From the NCBI RefSeq assembly GCF_903914075.1, contig NZ_CAIWNQ010000002.1, forward strand, positions 186,001-250,000: DNA of 64,000 bases, read 5' to 3'. The position numbers and the translations under genes were made by a program. The notes below the pieces were generated by a model. It made no database searches, was not told the origin of the DNA, and saw only the letters and a list, made by a program, of their open reading frames with translations. Position 1 is the stretch's first letter; every line of letters starts with the position of its first letter. Origin of the DNA: Ruegeria sp. THAF57 (lineage in GTDB: Bacteria; Pseudomonadota; Alphaproteobacteria; Rhodobacterales; Rhodobacteraceae). Positions 25,805 to 34,244 of the stretch are shown one piece after another.

Positions 25805-26409
25805 TGCCGCCATTTGACAGTTCCATGACCCAATTACTGCTATGGGCTGTGTTTGGGTACCTGATCGGGTCTATTCCGTTCGGGATGATCATTGCCAAGG
25901 TCATGGGCTTGGGCAACTTGCGCAATATCGGGTCTGGCAACATCGGTGCAACGAATGTGCTGCGCACCGGTAACAAATCAGCAGCAGCCCTGACGCTGCT
26001 GTTAGACGCGGCCAAGGGTGCAGTGTCAGTCCTGATCGCACGAGCGATGGCCGGCGAAGATGCGGCTCAGGTTGCGGCGCTGGCGGCCTTTCTCGGGCAC
26101 TGTTTTCCAATCTGGCTGGGGTTCAAGGGCGGCAAGGGGGTTGCCACCTTTCTCGGGATTTGGCTGGCCCTGGACTGGCGCGTTGGCGTGGCGTGTTGCC
26201 TGACATGGTTGGTGGCGGCTGCGATTTGGAGGATTTCGTCGCTGGGCGCGCTTGCCGCGGCGGCGCTTTCGACCATTTGGGTCATGATCCTGACGGACAC
26301 CACGACATTCGTTCTCGGAGCGATCCTGACCTTGCTGGTCTATTGGCGGCACAGCGCAAATGTTACGCGTATACGTGCCGGAACAGAACCCAAAATCGGG
26401 CAGTCTTGA
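25804..26409 (+). CDS. plsY: Glycerol-3-phosphate acyltransferase PlsY
   Basis: The 201-residue protein has about five membrane helices and the three PlsY motifs: GYLIGSIPFG, then GSGNIGATNVLR, and FKGGKGVATFLG. PlsY transfers acyl groups from acyl phosphate to glycerol-3-phosphate, the first step of phospholipid synthesis, at the inner membrane. Its ATG shares one base with the stop of the dihydroorotase homologue (TGATG). The link of plsY to pyrimidine genes is common in alphaproteobacteria. Its stop overlaps a small downstream ORF as TTGA. Confidence 0.95.
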   Translation: MPPFDSSMTQLLLWAVFGYLIGSIPFGMIIAKVMGLGNLRNIGSGNIGATNVLRTGNKSAAALTLLLDAAKGAVSVLIARAMAGEDAAQVAALAAFLGHCFPIWLGFKGGKGVATFLGIWLALDWRVGVACCLTWLVAAAIWRISSLGALAAAALSTIWVMILTDTTTFVLGAILTLLVYWRHSANVTRIRAGTEPKIGQS

Positions 26410-26675
26410 CCGCGACACAGCCCTTTCTACAGGCATTTTTTGCCCTGCCCGCTGGAACGTCAACGGGTCGGTTCAAAGGCAATCCCTATGTCCTGACCCG
26501 AACCGAGCTGGCCGGGGGCAAATCCCATAAGCTTGTCGCCCATCAATTAGGTGGGTCGGACTATATCAGCCTGAACCTTTACCTCACGAAAAACAGCGGT
26601 GCCTTGCTGCGCCCATGCGAGATGTCGGTGCAAAAAGTCACTGAGTTTGTTTTTTATTTTCAGCCGGATTATTAG
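26406..26675 (+). CDS. Conserved hypothetical protein after plsY
   Basis: From the TTG at 26406 the frame gives 89 residues, including AGGKSHKLVAHQLGGSDYISLNLY and LRPCEMSVQKVTEFV. The TTG overlaps the plsY stop (TTGA). A matching pattern (GGxDxxSxNLYxLxxGxxLxPCEM) occurs, from memory, in other Rhodobacteraceae next to plsY, so I call it a real gene rather than noise. There is no signal peptide or membrane helix and no known motif; function unknown. It closes the overlapping pyr operon. Confidence 0.6.
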   Translation: MTATQPFLQAFFALPAGTSTGRFKGNPYVLTRTELAGGKSHKLVAHQLGGSDYISLNLYLTKNSGALLRPCEMSVQKVTEFVFYFQPDY

Positions 26676-26869
26676 GCATCGCCCTATTTTCATGCCTGAA
26701 ATCCAATTATTACAGCGCCCTCACATTTCATTGTTTTGAACGTGATGCCAAGGCCGCCCATTTCGGGGTCGTGACGGCCAATTCCCGACCGCACTGAACA
26801 AAATCTCGAGAGTTGACCGGGCACAATTTGCGCGTCGTCTGGTGGCTCAATTCACGAAAGGTGAAAACC

Positions 26870-27346
26870 ATGAACAAGATCAAATCCCTCATCGGCGGCG
26901 TTGCGCTGTCCGTCGCAGTCGCAAGCACAGCTCTGGCCGCTGGTGTTGAACTGAACGCAAGCTCGACTGGTCTGGCGTTGCAGGGCTATGACCCGGTTGC
27001 CTATTTCACCGTTGGCGAAGCGACCAAAGGCGACTACCGCATCACCGCGCTGCACAACGACGCGCTGTACCGTTTTGCATCGGAAGAAAACAAAGTCGCG
27101 TTTGAAGAAAACCCCGAAGCGTACCTGCCTGCATATGGCGGCTACTGTGCATTCGGCACCGCAATGGGCTTCAAGTTTGACGGCGACCCGAACTACTGGA
27201 AAATCGTTGACAACAAGCTGTACCTGAACCTGTCGTCTGACATTCAGGAACGCTGGGAAGGCGACATCCCGGGCTTTAACAAAGCCGCAGACGCCAACTG
27301 GAAAGACATCGCAAGTAAAACTCCGGCCGAACTGCAAGCGCAGTAA
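26870..27346 (+). CDS. Exported YHS-domain protein
   Basis: The 158-residue protein from the ATG at 26870 has a signal peptide (GGVALSVAVASTALA) and a YHS-type domain: GLALQGYDPVAYF, later AFEENPEAYLPAYGGYCAFG and a WKIVDNKLYLNL stretch. YHS domains are small Cys-containing modules often found in proteins handling metals; the role of this exported form is not established. AAAGGTG precedes the ATG. A strong terminator follows at 27368, so it is probably transcribed alone from a promoter in the 194 bp gap upstream. Confidence 0.85.
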   Translation: MNKIKSLIGGVALSVAVASTALAAGVELNASSTGLALQGYDPVAYFTVGEATKGDYRITALHNDALYRFASEENKVAFEENPEAYLPAYGGYCAFGTAMGFKFDGDPNYWKIVDNKLYLNLSSDIQERWEGDIPGFNKAADANWKDIASKTPAELQAQ

Positions 27347-27367
27347 GCCAACCCTTGCGAAGAAAAG

Positions 27368-27400
27368 ACCGGCGGCAGGAATGCCGCCGGTTTTCTTTTT
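27368..27400 (+). terminator. Rho-independent terminator after the YHS-protein gene
   Basis: ACCGGCGGCA (27368-27377) and TGCCGCCGGT (27382-27391) form a perfect ten-base stem with a GGAA tetraloop, followed by a T-rich run to 27400. It lies 22 bases after the YHS gene stop and before the convergent quinone oxidoreductase gene. Confidence 0.92.
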
Positions 27401-27415
27401 GACGGCGGTTGCCGT

Positions 27416-28399
27416 TTACAATTCCAGCACCGTGCTGCCTGTGGTCTGGCGCGCTTCAAGCGCGCGATGGGCGTCCGCGACCTGTTCCAGCGGGAAACGC
27501 TGATCTATGTGTATCTTGACCTCATTGCCCGCCACCTTGCCGAACAAGCGCCGAGCCATAGCCTGACAAACAGCGTGATCGGCAATATGGGTGAACAAGG
27601 TCGGCCGGGTGATTTGAAGCGACCCCTTCTTGCCCAGAATTCCAATATCCATCAGCGGCACGGGACCCGACGCATTCCCGAACGAAATCATCATACCCAG
27701 CGGCCTGAGGCAATCCAGCGACCCGTTGAATGTATCGGCCCCAATCGAGTCCATCACCACATCCACGCCTTTGCCACCCGTAATCTCGGCCACGCGGTCC
27801 GTAAAGTTTTCGGTCCGGTAGTTGATGCAATGGGTGGCACCGTTGAACTGCGCCAGACTGCATTTCTCATCCGTACCTGCGGTTCCAATCAGCTTGATGC
27901 CCTCAGACTTGGCCCATTGGCAGGCAATCAGGCCCACACCCCCAGCTGCCGCATGGAACAGAACGGTGTCTCCGCGTTTCAGCGGCGTCGTGCGATGGAA
28001 CAGATATTCAACTGTCATACCCTTGAGCATCATTGCCGCCGCCGCGTCGAACGAGATTTCATCAGGCAGGGGACAGACCTGAGCTGCAGGCATGACACGC
28101 GCTTCGCAATAGGCGCCCGCTGGGGCCGCGGCATAGGCGGCACGTTGGCCGGGTTCCAGATGGGTCACACCGTCGCCAACGGCTTCGATTATCCCTGCGG
28201 CCTCCATACCCAGAGCGTGCGGCAACTCCATCTGGTACAGTCCGGTGCGCTGGTACACGTCAATGAAATTCAATCCGCAGGCGTGATGGCGAATGCGTAC
28301 TTCTCCGGGTCCCGGTTCACCAAGGGGGCGGTCTTCGATCTTGAGAACCTCAGGGCCGCCGTGTTCGTGAATAACGACGGTTCGTGCCGTTTGATGCAT
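27416..28399 (-). CDS. NADPH:quinone oxidoreductase (zinc-independent MDR family)
   Basis: The 327-residue protein is of the medium-chain dehydrogenase/reductase type: GEVRIRHHACGLNFIDVYQRTGLY near the start, HAAAGGVGLIACQWAK as nucleotide-binding loop, and later DVVMDSIGADTF. It resembles E. coli QorA and its relatives, which reduce quinones or enones with NADPH and lack the catalytic zinc cysteines. The ATG at 28399 is preceded by AGGAGG with good spacing; the longer frame upstream overlaps the start region of the divergent DUF2189 gene. Confidence 0.9.
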   Translation of the reverse strand: MHQTARTVVIHEHGGPEVLKIEDRPLGEPGPGEVRIRHHACGLNFIDVYQRTGLYQMELPHALGMEAAGIIEAVGDGVTHLEPGQRAAYAAAPAGAYCEARVMPAAQVCPLPDEISFDAAAAMMLKGMTVEYLFHRTTPLKRGDTVLFHAAAGGVGLIACQWAKSEGIKLIGTAGTDEKCSLAQFNGATHCINYRTENFTDRVAEITGGKGVDVVMDSIGADTFNGSLDCLRPLGMMISFGNASGPVPLMDIGILGKKGSLQITRPTLFTHIADHAVCQAMARRLFGKVAGNEVKIHIDQRFPLEQVADAHRALEARQTTGSTVLEL

Positions 28400-28497
28400 A
28401 CTGAACCTCCTGTTGTCTGCCGCCAAGCTAACACGCCTGCGACACATAACAATCGGCACAATACCGCGAGGAACCGCCAAAACGGAAAAAATTGTGT

Positions 28498-28541
28498 TAT
28501 ACTGGTGCCTAAGCGTTGCCGGCTGGTCCGGCCAAAGGCAA
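28498..28541 (+). promoter_or_regulatory. Candidate -10 box and leader hairpin upstream of the DUF2189 gene
   Basis: TATACT at 28498-28503 is a good -10 match, but no convincing -35 is seen at 17 bases. Just downstream, GTTGCC and GGCAAC (about 28514-28541) flank a further GGC...GGCC pairing, so the leader may fold. The gap upstream of 28594 is shared with the divergent oxidoreductase gene. Confidence 0.3.
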
Positions 28542-28593
28542 CTTTCGCCGGATCATCTCTGCTGCGTTCAAATGCAAACCGGAGGGGATGACG

Positions 28594-29451
28594 ATGGCCA
28601 AGACTATTGGAAATCCGATCAGCTGGGCAGCCCGCAACATTGGTGCAACCGGTGATCATATCGCAGAAAGCGTGACCCGTATCGGAAGTTCGGACACGCA
28701 GCAATTGCCACGGGTTCAGACCCTGTCCCTAAGCGATCTTTGGGCCTGTCTGCGTGCGGGTTCGGAAGACTTTGTGGAAACCCGGGCAGACGCGATTTTC
28801 GTCGTGCTGATCTATCCGATCGCCGGGCTTTTGATGTTCGGGTTCGGGCTGAACAGGAACATGGTCCCCTTGCTGGCCCCGCTAATCGCAGGTTTTGCCC
28901 TTGTCGGTCCCGTTGCAGCCGTGGGCCTTTATGAAATCAGCCGCAAACGCGAACAGGGGGCCGAGGCCCATTGGCTGGATGCGTTCGGCGTTTTCCGCTC
29001 TCCCTCGTTCGGGGCGATACTGGCGCTGGGTTTCTATCTGGTCATGTTGCTGCTTTTATGGCTGATGGTCGCGCAAAGCATTTATGTCCAAACGCTGGGG
29101 CCCGATTTGCCAGCGTCCCTTGGGGCATTCCTGACCGAGGTCTTCACGACCCGCGCAGGCTGGACCATGATCCTGATTGGCAATGCAATCGGGTTCCTGT
29201 TTGCCCTGATCGCATTGGCCATCAGTGTGGTCAGCTTCCCATTGCTCTTGGATCGCAAGGTCGGTGTGCCGGTGGCCGTCGTAACATCGGTACGAGTGTT
29301 GCGACATAATCCAGGGGTTATTCTGACATGGGGACTTATCGTCGCCGCCTCATTGATTCTGGGCGCAATTCCGATGCTGTTGGGGCTGATTGTGATCATT
29401 CCGGTTCTGGGCCACGCCACATGGCATCTGTATCGCCGTGCCGTGGCCTGA
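28594..29451 (+). CDS. DUF2189 domain-containing membrane protein
   Basis: The 285-residue protein has a hydrophilic start followed by about six membrane helices, with LIYPIAGLLMFGFGLNRNMVPLLAPL, LVGPVAAVGLYEISRKRE, and ILTWGLIVAASLILG. This is the DUF2189 family of integral membrane proteins seen in proteobacteria; its role is not established. GGAGG at 28581-28585 precedes the ATG at 28594 by eight bases, so I preferred it to the ATG at 28588. It ends near the convergent quinone oxidoreductase gene with a shared hairpin. Confidence 0.8.
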   Translation: MAKTIGNPISWAARNIGATGDHIAESVTRIGSSDTQQLPRVQTLSLSDLWACLRAGSEDFVETRADAIFVVLIYPIAGLLMFGFGLNRNMVPLLAPLIAGFALVGPVAAVGLYEISRKREQGAEAHWLDAFGVFRSPSFGAILALGFYLVMLLLLWLMVAQSIYVQTLGPDLPASLGAFLTEVFTTRAGWTMILIGNAIGFLFALIALAISVVSFPLLLDRKVGVPVAVVTSVRVLRHNPGVILTWGLIVAASLILGAIPMLLGLIVIIPVLGHATWHLYRRAVA

Positions 29452-29454
29452 ACC

Positions 29455-29477
29455 GGTCGGCTGGCGCTTAGCCGACC
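29455..29477. terminator. Hairpin between convergent DUF2189 and quinone oxidoreductase genes
   Basis: GGTCGGCT (29455-29462) and AGCCGACC (29470-29477) form an eight-base stem with a seven-base loop. It overlaps the last codons of the minus-strand gene. There is no T-run of note, so it may act as a weak bidirectional terminator. Confidence 0.5.
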
Positions 29478-30451
29478 TTCAGAACGATCTTGCCAATGTG
29501 GCCTGAGCTTTCCATTCGGGCGTGCGCCGCCGCTGCATCGGCCAGCTCGAATTCGCTGTCCATCACGGGCGCCACTTTCCCGGCGTCAAGCAGAGGCCAA
29601 ACGGCCTCGCGCAGGTCCTGCGCGATCTTCGCCTTGGCCAGATCGGATTGCGGACGCAAAGTGCTGCCGGTCAGGGTCAGACGTTTCACCATCATCATGG
29701 CAAAGTTCAATTCGACCACCGGCCCCTGCAAAAAGGCGATCTGAACCAGTCGCCCGTCCTCGGCCAAGGCTTTCACGTTGCGCGGGATGTAGTCGCCACC
29801 CACCATATCAAGGATCAGGTTCGCGCCGCCTTCGGCGCGCATCGCTGCCACGAAATCCTCATCGCGATAATTGATCGCCTTTTCCGCGCCCAGCTTTTCG
29901 CAGGCCGCGCATTTCTCAGCCGACCCAGCGGTTGCAAAAACCCGCGCGCCAAACGCATTCGCCAACTGGATCGCCGTTGTACCGATTCCGCTGGAGCCGC
30001 CATGGATCAAAATCCGCTCGCCAGCTTTCAGACCGCCGCGCGTAAACACGTTTGACCAGACCGTATAGAAGGTTTCGGGCAGGCACGCGGCCTCTTTCAG
30101 GCCCATGCCTGCGGGCACCGGCAAGCAATGCGCGGCGGGCGTGGCGACGTATTCAGCATAGCCACCCCCCGGCAAAAGCGCGCAAACATTGCCGCCCACG
30201 GACACCCCTTCGACACCGGCTCCGACGGCTACGACTTCGCCGGAAGCCTCAAGCCCGGGCAGATCACTGGCGCCCGGCGGCGGATCATAAGCCCCCGCCC
30301 GTTGCAGCGCGTCGGGGCGATTCACCCCCGCATAAGCAACTTTCAGGACAACCTGACCGGCTTGTGCCTCAGGCATCGGGCGTTCAACCAATTGCAGAAC
30401 ATCCGGGCCGCCGGGTTTGGTAATTTCAACGGCGCGCATCATTTGGGTCAT
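29468..30451 (-). CDS. NAD(P)H-quinone oxidoreductase, PIG3 family
   Basis: The 327-residue protein belongs to the MDR superfamily: VVLKVAYAGVNRPDALQRAG, GASDLPGLEASGEVVAVG, then ILIHGGSSGIGTTAIQLA as nucleotide-binding loop, and YRDEDFVAAMRAEGG. The NRPDxLQRxG and HGGSSGIG elements are typical of the TP53I3/PIG3 branch. I chose the ATG at 30451, which follows AAGGAGA, over the TTG at 30457. It probably reduces quinones with NADPH. It lies downstream of the COQ9 gene on the same strand. Confidence 0.9.
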   Translation of the reverse strand: MTQMMRAVEITKPGGPDVLQLVERPMPEAQAGQVVLKVAYAGVNRPDALQRAGAYDPPPGASDLPGLEASGEVVAVGAGVEGVSVGGNVCALLPGGGYAEYVATPAAHCLPVPAGMGLKEAACLPETFYTVWSNVFTRGGLKAGERILIHGGSSGIGTTAIQLANAFGARVFATAGSAEKCAACEKLGAEKAINYRDEDFVAAMRAEGGANLILDMVGGDYIPRNVKALAEDGRLVQIAFLQGPVVELNFAMMMVKRLTLTGSTLRPQSDLAKAKIAQDLREAVWPLLDAGKVAPVMDSEFELADAAAAHARMESSGHIGKIVLKVG

Positions 30452-30506
30452 GGGCAAATCTCCTTTGCCAAATGCCTAACAGCCAAATAACGAAAGGCCC
30501 AGACGC

Positions 30507-31199
30507 TTACTTGCGTGGGTTCAGTATTCCCGGCAGATCGGCCCTCATTTTCATCGGAGCCTTCACCTGACCCGCCAGCCAGTTCGGGACCGCAAGAAAC
30601 GGCTTGAACAAAGGGTTCCCGTTCACCTGCGCCTTGATCTTTTCGAACTGCATGACGTTGTCGATGCGGCGGTCCAAAAACTCCCACGATTTTTGATGGT
30701 TCGGCGAATCGTCCCCCAGCCAAAACAACACGGTCGAGGAATAGACCCCCGACAGCGTCGCGCGTTTCGTGTACCAGTTCACATCGTCTGACGTATCGCC
30801 CAGCGTGTCCCAGATCAGATCGCAGGTCTGCCACATTGCTTTGGCCCCATCGGCCGCGTGCATCGGCAGTGAAAAAAGTGTCACGCCCCGGCGCACCAGC
30901 TCTTTGTCCTCAACCGCTTCAAGTCGGAACCGGACGGCCGCGGCGATGAGGTCGCGGAACTTCAGATCACTTAAATCCTCAGATTTCAGGCGCTCCACCA
31001 TCGCAGCGTCCCCCCGCGCGTGAAACGCCAGCGCCAGATCGACCGCACCACGGGGGCAGATGGCGCGGGCCAGCGCGTCGTCCATGTCGCAATCGGCTAT
31101 GGCCATGCGAAAGCTGGTTTCAGACCAGCCGTCAAAGGGCACATGGGCCAGCATCGCGTCCAAAAGCTGGGTTTTGGCGTCTTCATAAGTGGTGGTCAT
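30507..31199 (-). CDS. COQ9 family protein (ubiquinone biosynthesis)
   Basis: The 230-residue protein has the COQ9 layout: helical N-terminal part with HVPFDGWSETSFRMAIADCD and FPxGAVDLA-like CPRGAVDLALAFHARGD, then VNWYTKRATLSGVYSSTVLFWLGDDSPNH read as pieces (WYTKRATLSGVY; FWLGDDSPNHQKSWEFL) and a final DRRIDNVMQFEK. Mitochondrial COQ9 binds lipid and supports the COQ7 hydroxylase; bacterial homologues occur in alphaproteobacteria. I chose the ATG at 31199, preceded by GGAGA. It is divergent from rpsU, a common arrangement in this group as far as I remember. Confidence 0.9.
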   Translation of the reverse strand: MTTTYEDAKTQLLDAMLAHVPFDGWSETSFRMAIADCDMDDALARAICPRGAVDLALAFHARGDAAMVERLKSEDLSDLKFRDLIAAAVRFRLEAVEDKELVRRGVTLFSLPMHAADGAKAMWQTCDLIWDTLGDTSDDVNWYTKRATLSGVYSSTVLFWLGDDSPNHQKSWEFLDRRIDNVMQFEKIKAQVNGNPLFKPFLAVPNWLAGQVKAPMKMRADLPGILNPRK

Positions 31200-31228
31200 G
31201 GCGGTTCTCCGGGTTCTTGCACCAGTAC

Positions 31229-31257
31229 TAGACAAGTTAGGGGCGCTTTGCTATACG
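31229..31257 (+). promoter_or_regulatory. Predicted sigma-70 promoter of rpsU
   Basis: TAGACA (31229-31234) matches the -35 consensus in five of six bases and TATACG (31252-31257) matches the -10 in four of six, with a 17-base spacer. The predicted start lies about 45 bases before the rpsU ATG at 31311. It falls in the gap between the divergent COQ9 gene and rpsU. Confidence 0.55.
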
Positions 31258-31310
31258 GCCACTTCCTGCAATTTCCTTGCAACTCTATCTAGAAAGGTGG
31301 TGACAACCAC

Positions 31311-31517
31311 ATGCAGGTTAGTGTTCGCGACAATAACGTCGATCAGGCGCTTCGTGCCCTGAAGAAAAAGCTGCAGCGCGAAGGCGTGTTCCGTGAAATG
31401 AAGCTGAAGCAACATTTCGAGAAACCGTCCGAGAAAAAAGCGCGCGAGAAAGCTGAAGCGATCCGCCGTGCCCGTAAACTGGCACGCAAGAAAGCCCAGC
31501 GCGAAGGTTTGCTCTAA
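31311..31517 (+). CDS. rpsU: 30S ribosomal protein S21
   Basis: The 68-residue basic protein matches S21: [20 protein letters not shown], then [20 protein letters not shown], and a Lys/Arg-rich C-terminus ([16 protein letters not shown]). S21 binds near the 3' end of 16S rRNA and helps initiation. AAAGGTGGTG precedes the ATG. Length is typical of alphaproteobacteria. It has its own promoter-like region and a terminator after it, so it is likely monocistronic. Confidence 0.98.
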   Translation: MQVSVRDNNVDQALRALKKKLQREGVFREMKLKQHFEKPSEKKAREKAEAIRRARKLARKKAQREGLL

Positions 31518-31558
31518 GCACCTGACGCTCGTCCAGCTTTGGATGACACTGTTTGACG

Positions 31559-31584
31559 ACCCCCGAGGCCCCGCCCGGGGGTTT
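31559..31584 (+). terminator. Terminator-like hairpin after rpsU
   Basis: ACCCCCG (31559-31565) and CGGGGGT (31576-31582) form a seven-base stem with a ten-base loop, followed by a short TTT. It lies 42 bases after the rpsU stop and may end its transcript. Confidence 0.7.
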
Positions 31585-31599
31585 GTCGTTTCAGGGCTA

Positions 31600-31634
31600 A
31601 AGAAAAAGCGCCCCCGAAACATCGGGGGCGTCAG
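31600..31634 (-). terminator. Rho-independent terminator of ppk2
   Basis: On the reverse strand, a CGCCCCCGA / TCGGGGGCG-type stem (about nine bases, loop near ATGTT) is followed by CTTTTTCTTT. It begins just after the ppk2 stop at 31637 and is separate from the rpsU terminator. Confidence 0.85.
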
Positions 31635-31636
31635 AA

Positions 31637-32554
31637 TCAATAGATCTTCGGAACGTGCAACTCATCCGGCAGGATGCGGCGTTCATATTCCGGGTTGTAT
31701 TTGCGATCTGGCAGATTGACCTTTTCCTGCGGTACGTCCGTATAGGGGATCTTGGTCAGCAGGTGTTCGATACAGTTCAACCGCTCGCGTTTTTTGTCGT
31801 TGCCTTCGACGATATACCACGGAGCCTCGGGAATATTGGTGCGGAACAACATATCCTCTTTGGCCTTGGTGTAGGCTTCCCAGCGGATGCGGGATTCCAG
31901 ATCCATCGGAGACAGCTTCCACTGCTTCATCGGGTCGTGGATACGCATAAGGAATCGCAACTGTTGTTCCTCGTCGGTGATCGAGAACCAGTACTTCAGC
32001 AGGATTATCCCCGAGCGCACCAGCATCCGTTCAAATTCGGGAACGTCCTGAAAGAACTGTCCCACCTGATCCTCGCTGGCAAAGCCCATGACCCGCTCGA
32101 CGCCCGCACGGTTGTACCATGACCGGTCGAACAGAACGATTTCACCGGCCGCAGGCAGATGCGGAACGTAGCGCTGAAAATACCACTGGCTTTGTTCCCG
32201 GCGGCTGGGCGCAGGTAAGGCCACAACCCGCGCTACCCGAGGGTTCAGTCGCTGTGTGATCCGCTTGATCACCCCCCCTTTTCCTGCGCTGTCGCGGCCT
32301 TCGAACAGAATACAGACCTTGGCCCCGGTATGCTGCACCCAGTCCTGAACCTTGATCAATTCGGCCTGAAGGCGCAACAAGTTGCGGAAATAGACTTTGC
32401 GGTCCAGCATCTCGGGGTGCTGATCCTTGTAAATCTTGCGGATCTCCATCGACAGCATGGGCTCGCTGAATTCGATCTCAAAATCTTCGTCCAGCGTGTC
32501 TTCCAACTCGGCTTCCAGCCAGTCTTTGGGGGCATCGTTATTTTCGTAAGCCAA
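31637..32554 (-). CDS. ppk2: Polyphosphate kinase 2 (class I)
   Basis: The 305-residue protein has the PPK2 Walker A region FEGRDSAGKGGVIKR (core about 86-93), Walker B FDRSWYNRAGVERVMGF, and a LID-type TQRLNPRVARVVALPAPSRRE segment. Class I PPK2 enzymes phosphorylate nucleoside diphosphates with polyphosphate, or the reverse; length and single domain fit that class. The start codon is TTG at 32554 (reverse strand), with AAGGAA six bases upstream; I see no better ATG. A strong terminator follows on the minus strand. The acidic N-terminal 35 residues are probably flexible. Confidence 0.92.
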   Translation of the reverse strand: MAYENNDAPKDWLEAELEDTLDEDFEIEFSEPMLSMEIRKIYKDQHPEMLDRKVYFRNLLRLQAELIKVQDWVQHTGAKVCILFEGRDSAGKGGVIKRITQRLNPRVARVVALPAPSRREQSQWYFQRYVPHLPAAGEIVLFDRSWYNRAGVERVMGFASEDQVGQFFQDVPEFERMLVRSGIILLKYWFSITDEEQQLRFLMRIHDPMKQWKLSPMDLESRIRWEAYTKAKEDMLFRTNIPEAPWYIVEGNDKKRERLNCIEHLLTKIPYTDVPQEKVNLPDRKYNPEYERRILPDELHVPKIY

Positions 32555-32848
32555 GGTTTGTTCCTTATCTCATGTCGGGCTCGGACCCTACCGGGCGAGT
32601 GTAAACGCCTGATGTCATCAGAAAAATTGATGAAGGCCCTGTTCCTAAGCTTAACCGCACTGCGCCGCAAGGTCACTGCGACACGAGAAAACACGCGGAA
32701 AGGCACCGAAATCAATGGAGGCACACGTCGTGTGCGCGCGGCAAAAATAACTCATTGCCAAACGGTTGGCACCGCTACCCGGCACGTTATCTTGCCTTAT
32801 TCAACCCGGTGATCGCATCTGTATCTGCAGCAATCCCGCGAGAGCCCC
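32555..32848. other. Intergenic stretch between ppk2 and the CPBP protease gene
   Basis: About 294 bases separate the divergent genes. Open frames here are shadows with no recognisable protein. CACACGTCGTGTG (a five-base inverted repeat with a GTC spacer) lies near 32725, and the region is mixed in base composition. It should hold the promoters for both genes; I see no RNA gene or mobile-element remnant. Confidence 0.5.
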
Positions 32849-33688
32849 GTGACACATTTTGCATCTTTGCTACCCGTAATTTGGCCCTGGCTGATACTCA
32901 TGGCTGCGCAGATCGTCGCGGTAGCTGGCGGAAGGATGCTCTGCCTTGCTTTGCTTACCCTGTTTGGCGCGGTCGCTCTTACAACCGGGTTGATCACTCC
33001 AATCGCGTTTTGCACTGCGCTTGCGGGTCTTGGTGGCGCGGCCATCATACCTCGATTATCCGGGTATTCTGCAGGTTTTGGGCATACCGCAATGATCCTG
33101 TGGGCCGTTGCCTTGGGTGCGCATCTGGTCCCTGGCTTCCACAACCTGCTGGTTCTTGATCAGGTCCAATCGGGACCAGACAGCACGGCGTTCAGCATGT
33201 ACCTGAACCTGGACAAACCCCTGGTTCTTTTCGCCGTTCTTCTGGCCTGGCCCAACATGAACACCCCAATCGCTCAGGTTCGCCGTTTCCCCTTGTTCGT
33301 TGGCCTAATACTCTTGCCTCTGCTGTTCGCAACTGGCCTTGCAACCGGGGCCGTTCGGCCCGAGATCGGCCTGCCCGAGTGGTGGCAGGTGTTCGCACTC
33401 GCGAACTTGCTGCTTACCTGCCTGACGGAAGAGGCTTTCTTTCGCGGCTATTTGCAATCCATGATTTCATCAAAACTTGGGGCAGCCTTGGGAATTGCCG
33501 CCGCGAGCGTTCTGTTCGGTCTGGTGCACTGGCCGGGTGGAATGGCGCTGGTCGCGTTCGCCTCGATCCTCGGGGCGGCTTGCGGGCTTGGCTATTATGC
33601 AACCGGTCGGCTTTGGGTACCCACGCTGATGCACTTTGTGTTCAACGCGGCGCATCTGGTCTTTTTCACCTATCCCGGTCCGGCCTGA
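32849..33688 (+). CDS. CPBP family intramembrane glutamic protease
   Basis: The 279-residue protein has about seven to eight membrane helices. The CPBP signature EExxxR is visible as TEEAFFRGYLQ (Glu194, Glu195, Arg199), followed by FGLVHWPGG and LMHFVFNAAH, which supply the expected histidines. This family includes Rce1 and bacterial Abi proteins, some of which confer self-immunity to bacteriocins or process lipoprotein or prenylated peptides; the substrate is unknown here. The start is a GTG at 32849 with GAGAG upstream; other starts are possible. Confidence 0.88.
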   Translation: MTHFASLLPVIWPWLILMAAQIVAVAGGRMLCLALLTLFGAVALTTGLITPIAFCTALAGLGGAAIIPRLSGYSAGFGHTAMILWAVALGAHLVPGFHNLLVLDQVQSGPDSTAFSMYLNLDKPLVLFAVLLAWPNMNTPIAQVRRFPLFVGLILLPLLFATGLATGAVRPEIGLPEWWQVFALANLLLTCLTEEAFFRGYLQSMISSKLGAALGIAAASVLFGLVHWPGGMALVAFASILGAACGLGYYATGRLWVPTLMHFVFNAAHLVFFTYPGPA

Positions 33689-33689
33689 T

Positions 33690-34148
33690 TTACACAGGCA
33701 AAGCCGTGGTCTTGAACACCGTCCGCAGCGCGAAAGAGCTTTGCATCTGCGCCACGCCCGGCAGTCGCGACAGGTATTGGCGGTGAATGCGAGCGAAATC
33801 TTCAGTATTTTCCGCCACGACTTTCAGAATATAGTCCGCCGTTCCCGCCATCAGATGACACTCAAGAACATCCGGAATCCGTGCAACAGCCTTTTCGAAT
33901 GCATCCAGAACCTCTTCGGCTTGACCCTGCAGCGTGATCTCGACAAAAACGGTCGTCGGCACCTTCATCTTGCGGGCATCCAGCAAGGCAACATAGTCCC
34001 GAATGTAGCCCTCTGACTCGAGCCGCTGCACGCGACGGTGACAGGCCGAGGGCGACAGGTTGGCCTGCTCGGACAACTCGGCGTTGGACATCCTGCCATT
34101 TCTTTGCAACGCGGCGAGAATCTTTCGATCTGTCGTATCAAGGCTCAT
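33690..34148 (-). CDS. Lrp/AsnC family regulator
   Basis: The 152-residue protein has an N-terminal helix-turn-helix (LDTTDRKILAALQRNGRMSNAELSEQANL given in parts: ILAALQRNGR; NAELSEQANLSPSACHRRV) and a C-terminal RAM (ligand-binding) domain (VFVEITLQGQ, HLMAGTADYILKVVAEN). It is divergently transcribed from ald, the usual arrangement for an alanine-responsive activator such as AldR. I chose the ATG at 34148. Direct binding to the inverted repeats in the shared gap is inference. Confidence 0.93.
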   Translation of the reverse strand: MSLDTTDRKILAALQRNGRMSNAELSEQANLSPSACHRRVQRLESEGYIRDYVALLDARKMKVPTTVFVEITLQGQAEEVLDAFEKAVARIPDVLECHLMAGTADYILKVVAENTEDFARIHRQYLSRLPGVAQMQSSFALRTVFKTTALPV

Positions 34149-34183
34149 GGGCGCAATCCTTTTGCAGACCAATGCTATTTTAT

Positions 34184-34196
34184 CGAAGAATCTTCG
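34184..34196. promoter_or_regulatory. Inverted repeat in the lrp-ald gap
   Basis: CGAAGAATCTTCG at 34184-34196 has five-base arms with a three-base A/T spacer. It is 36 bases from the regulator start and 89 bases from the ald ATG. It could be a second Lrp-type operator; this is inference. Confidence 0.35.
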
Positions 34197-34244
34197 GAAG
34201 AAAAGCGCACCAGCAGGCAGAGTTTCACAGAAATTGCACCCGAC

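Noticed and set aside
28498..28503. Full sigma-70 promoter upstream of the DUF2189 gene
   Set aside because: The -10 is good, but no -35 match stands at the proper distance, so I list it only as a candidate box.
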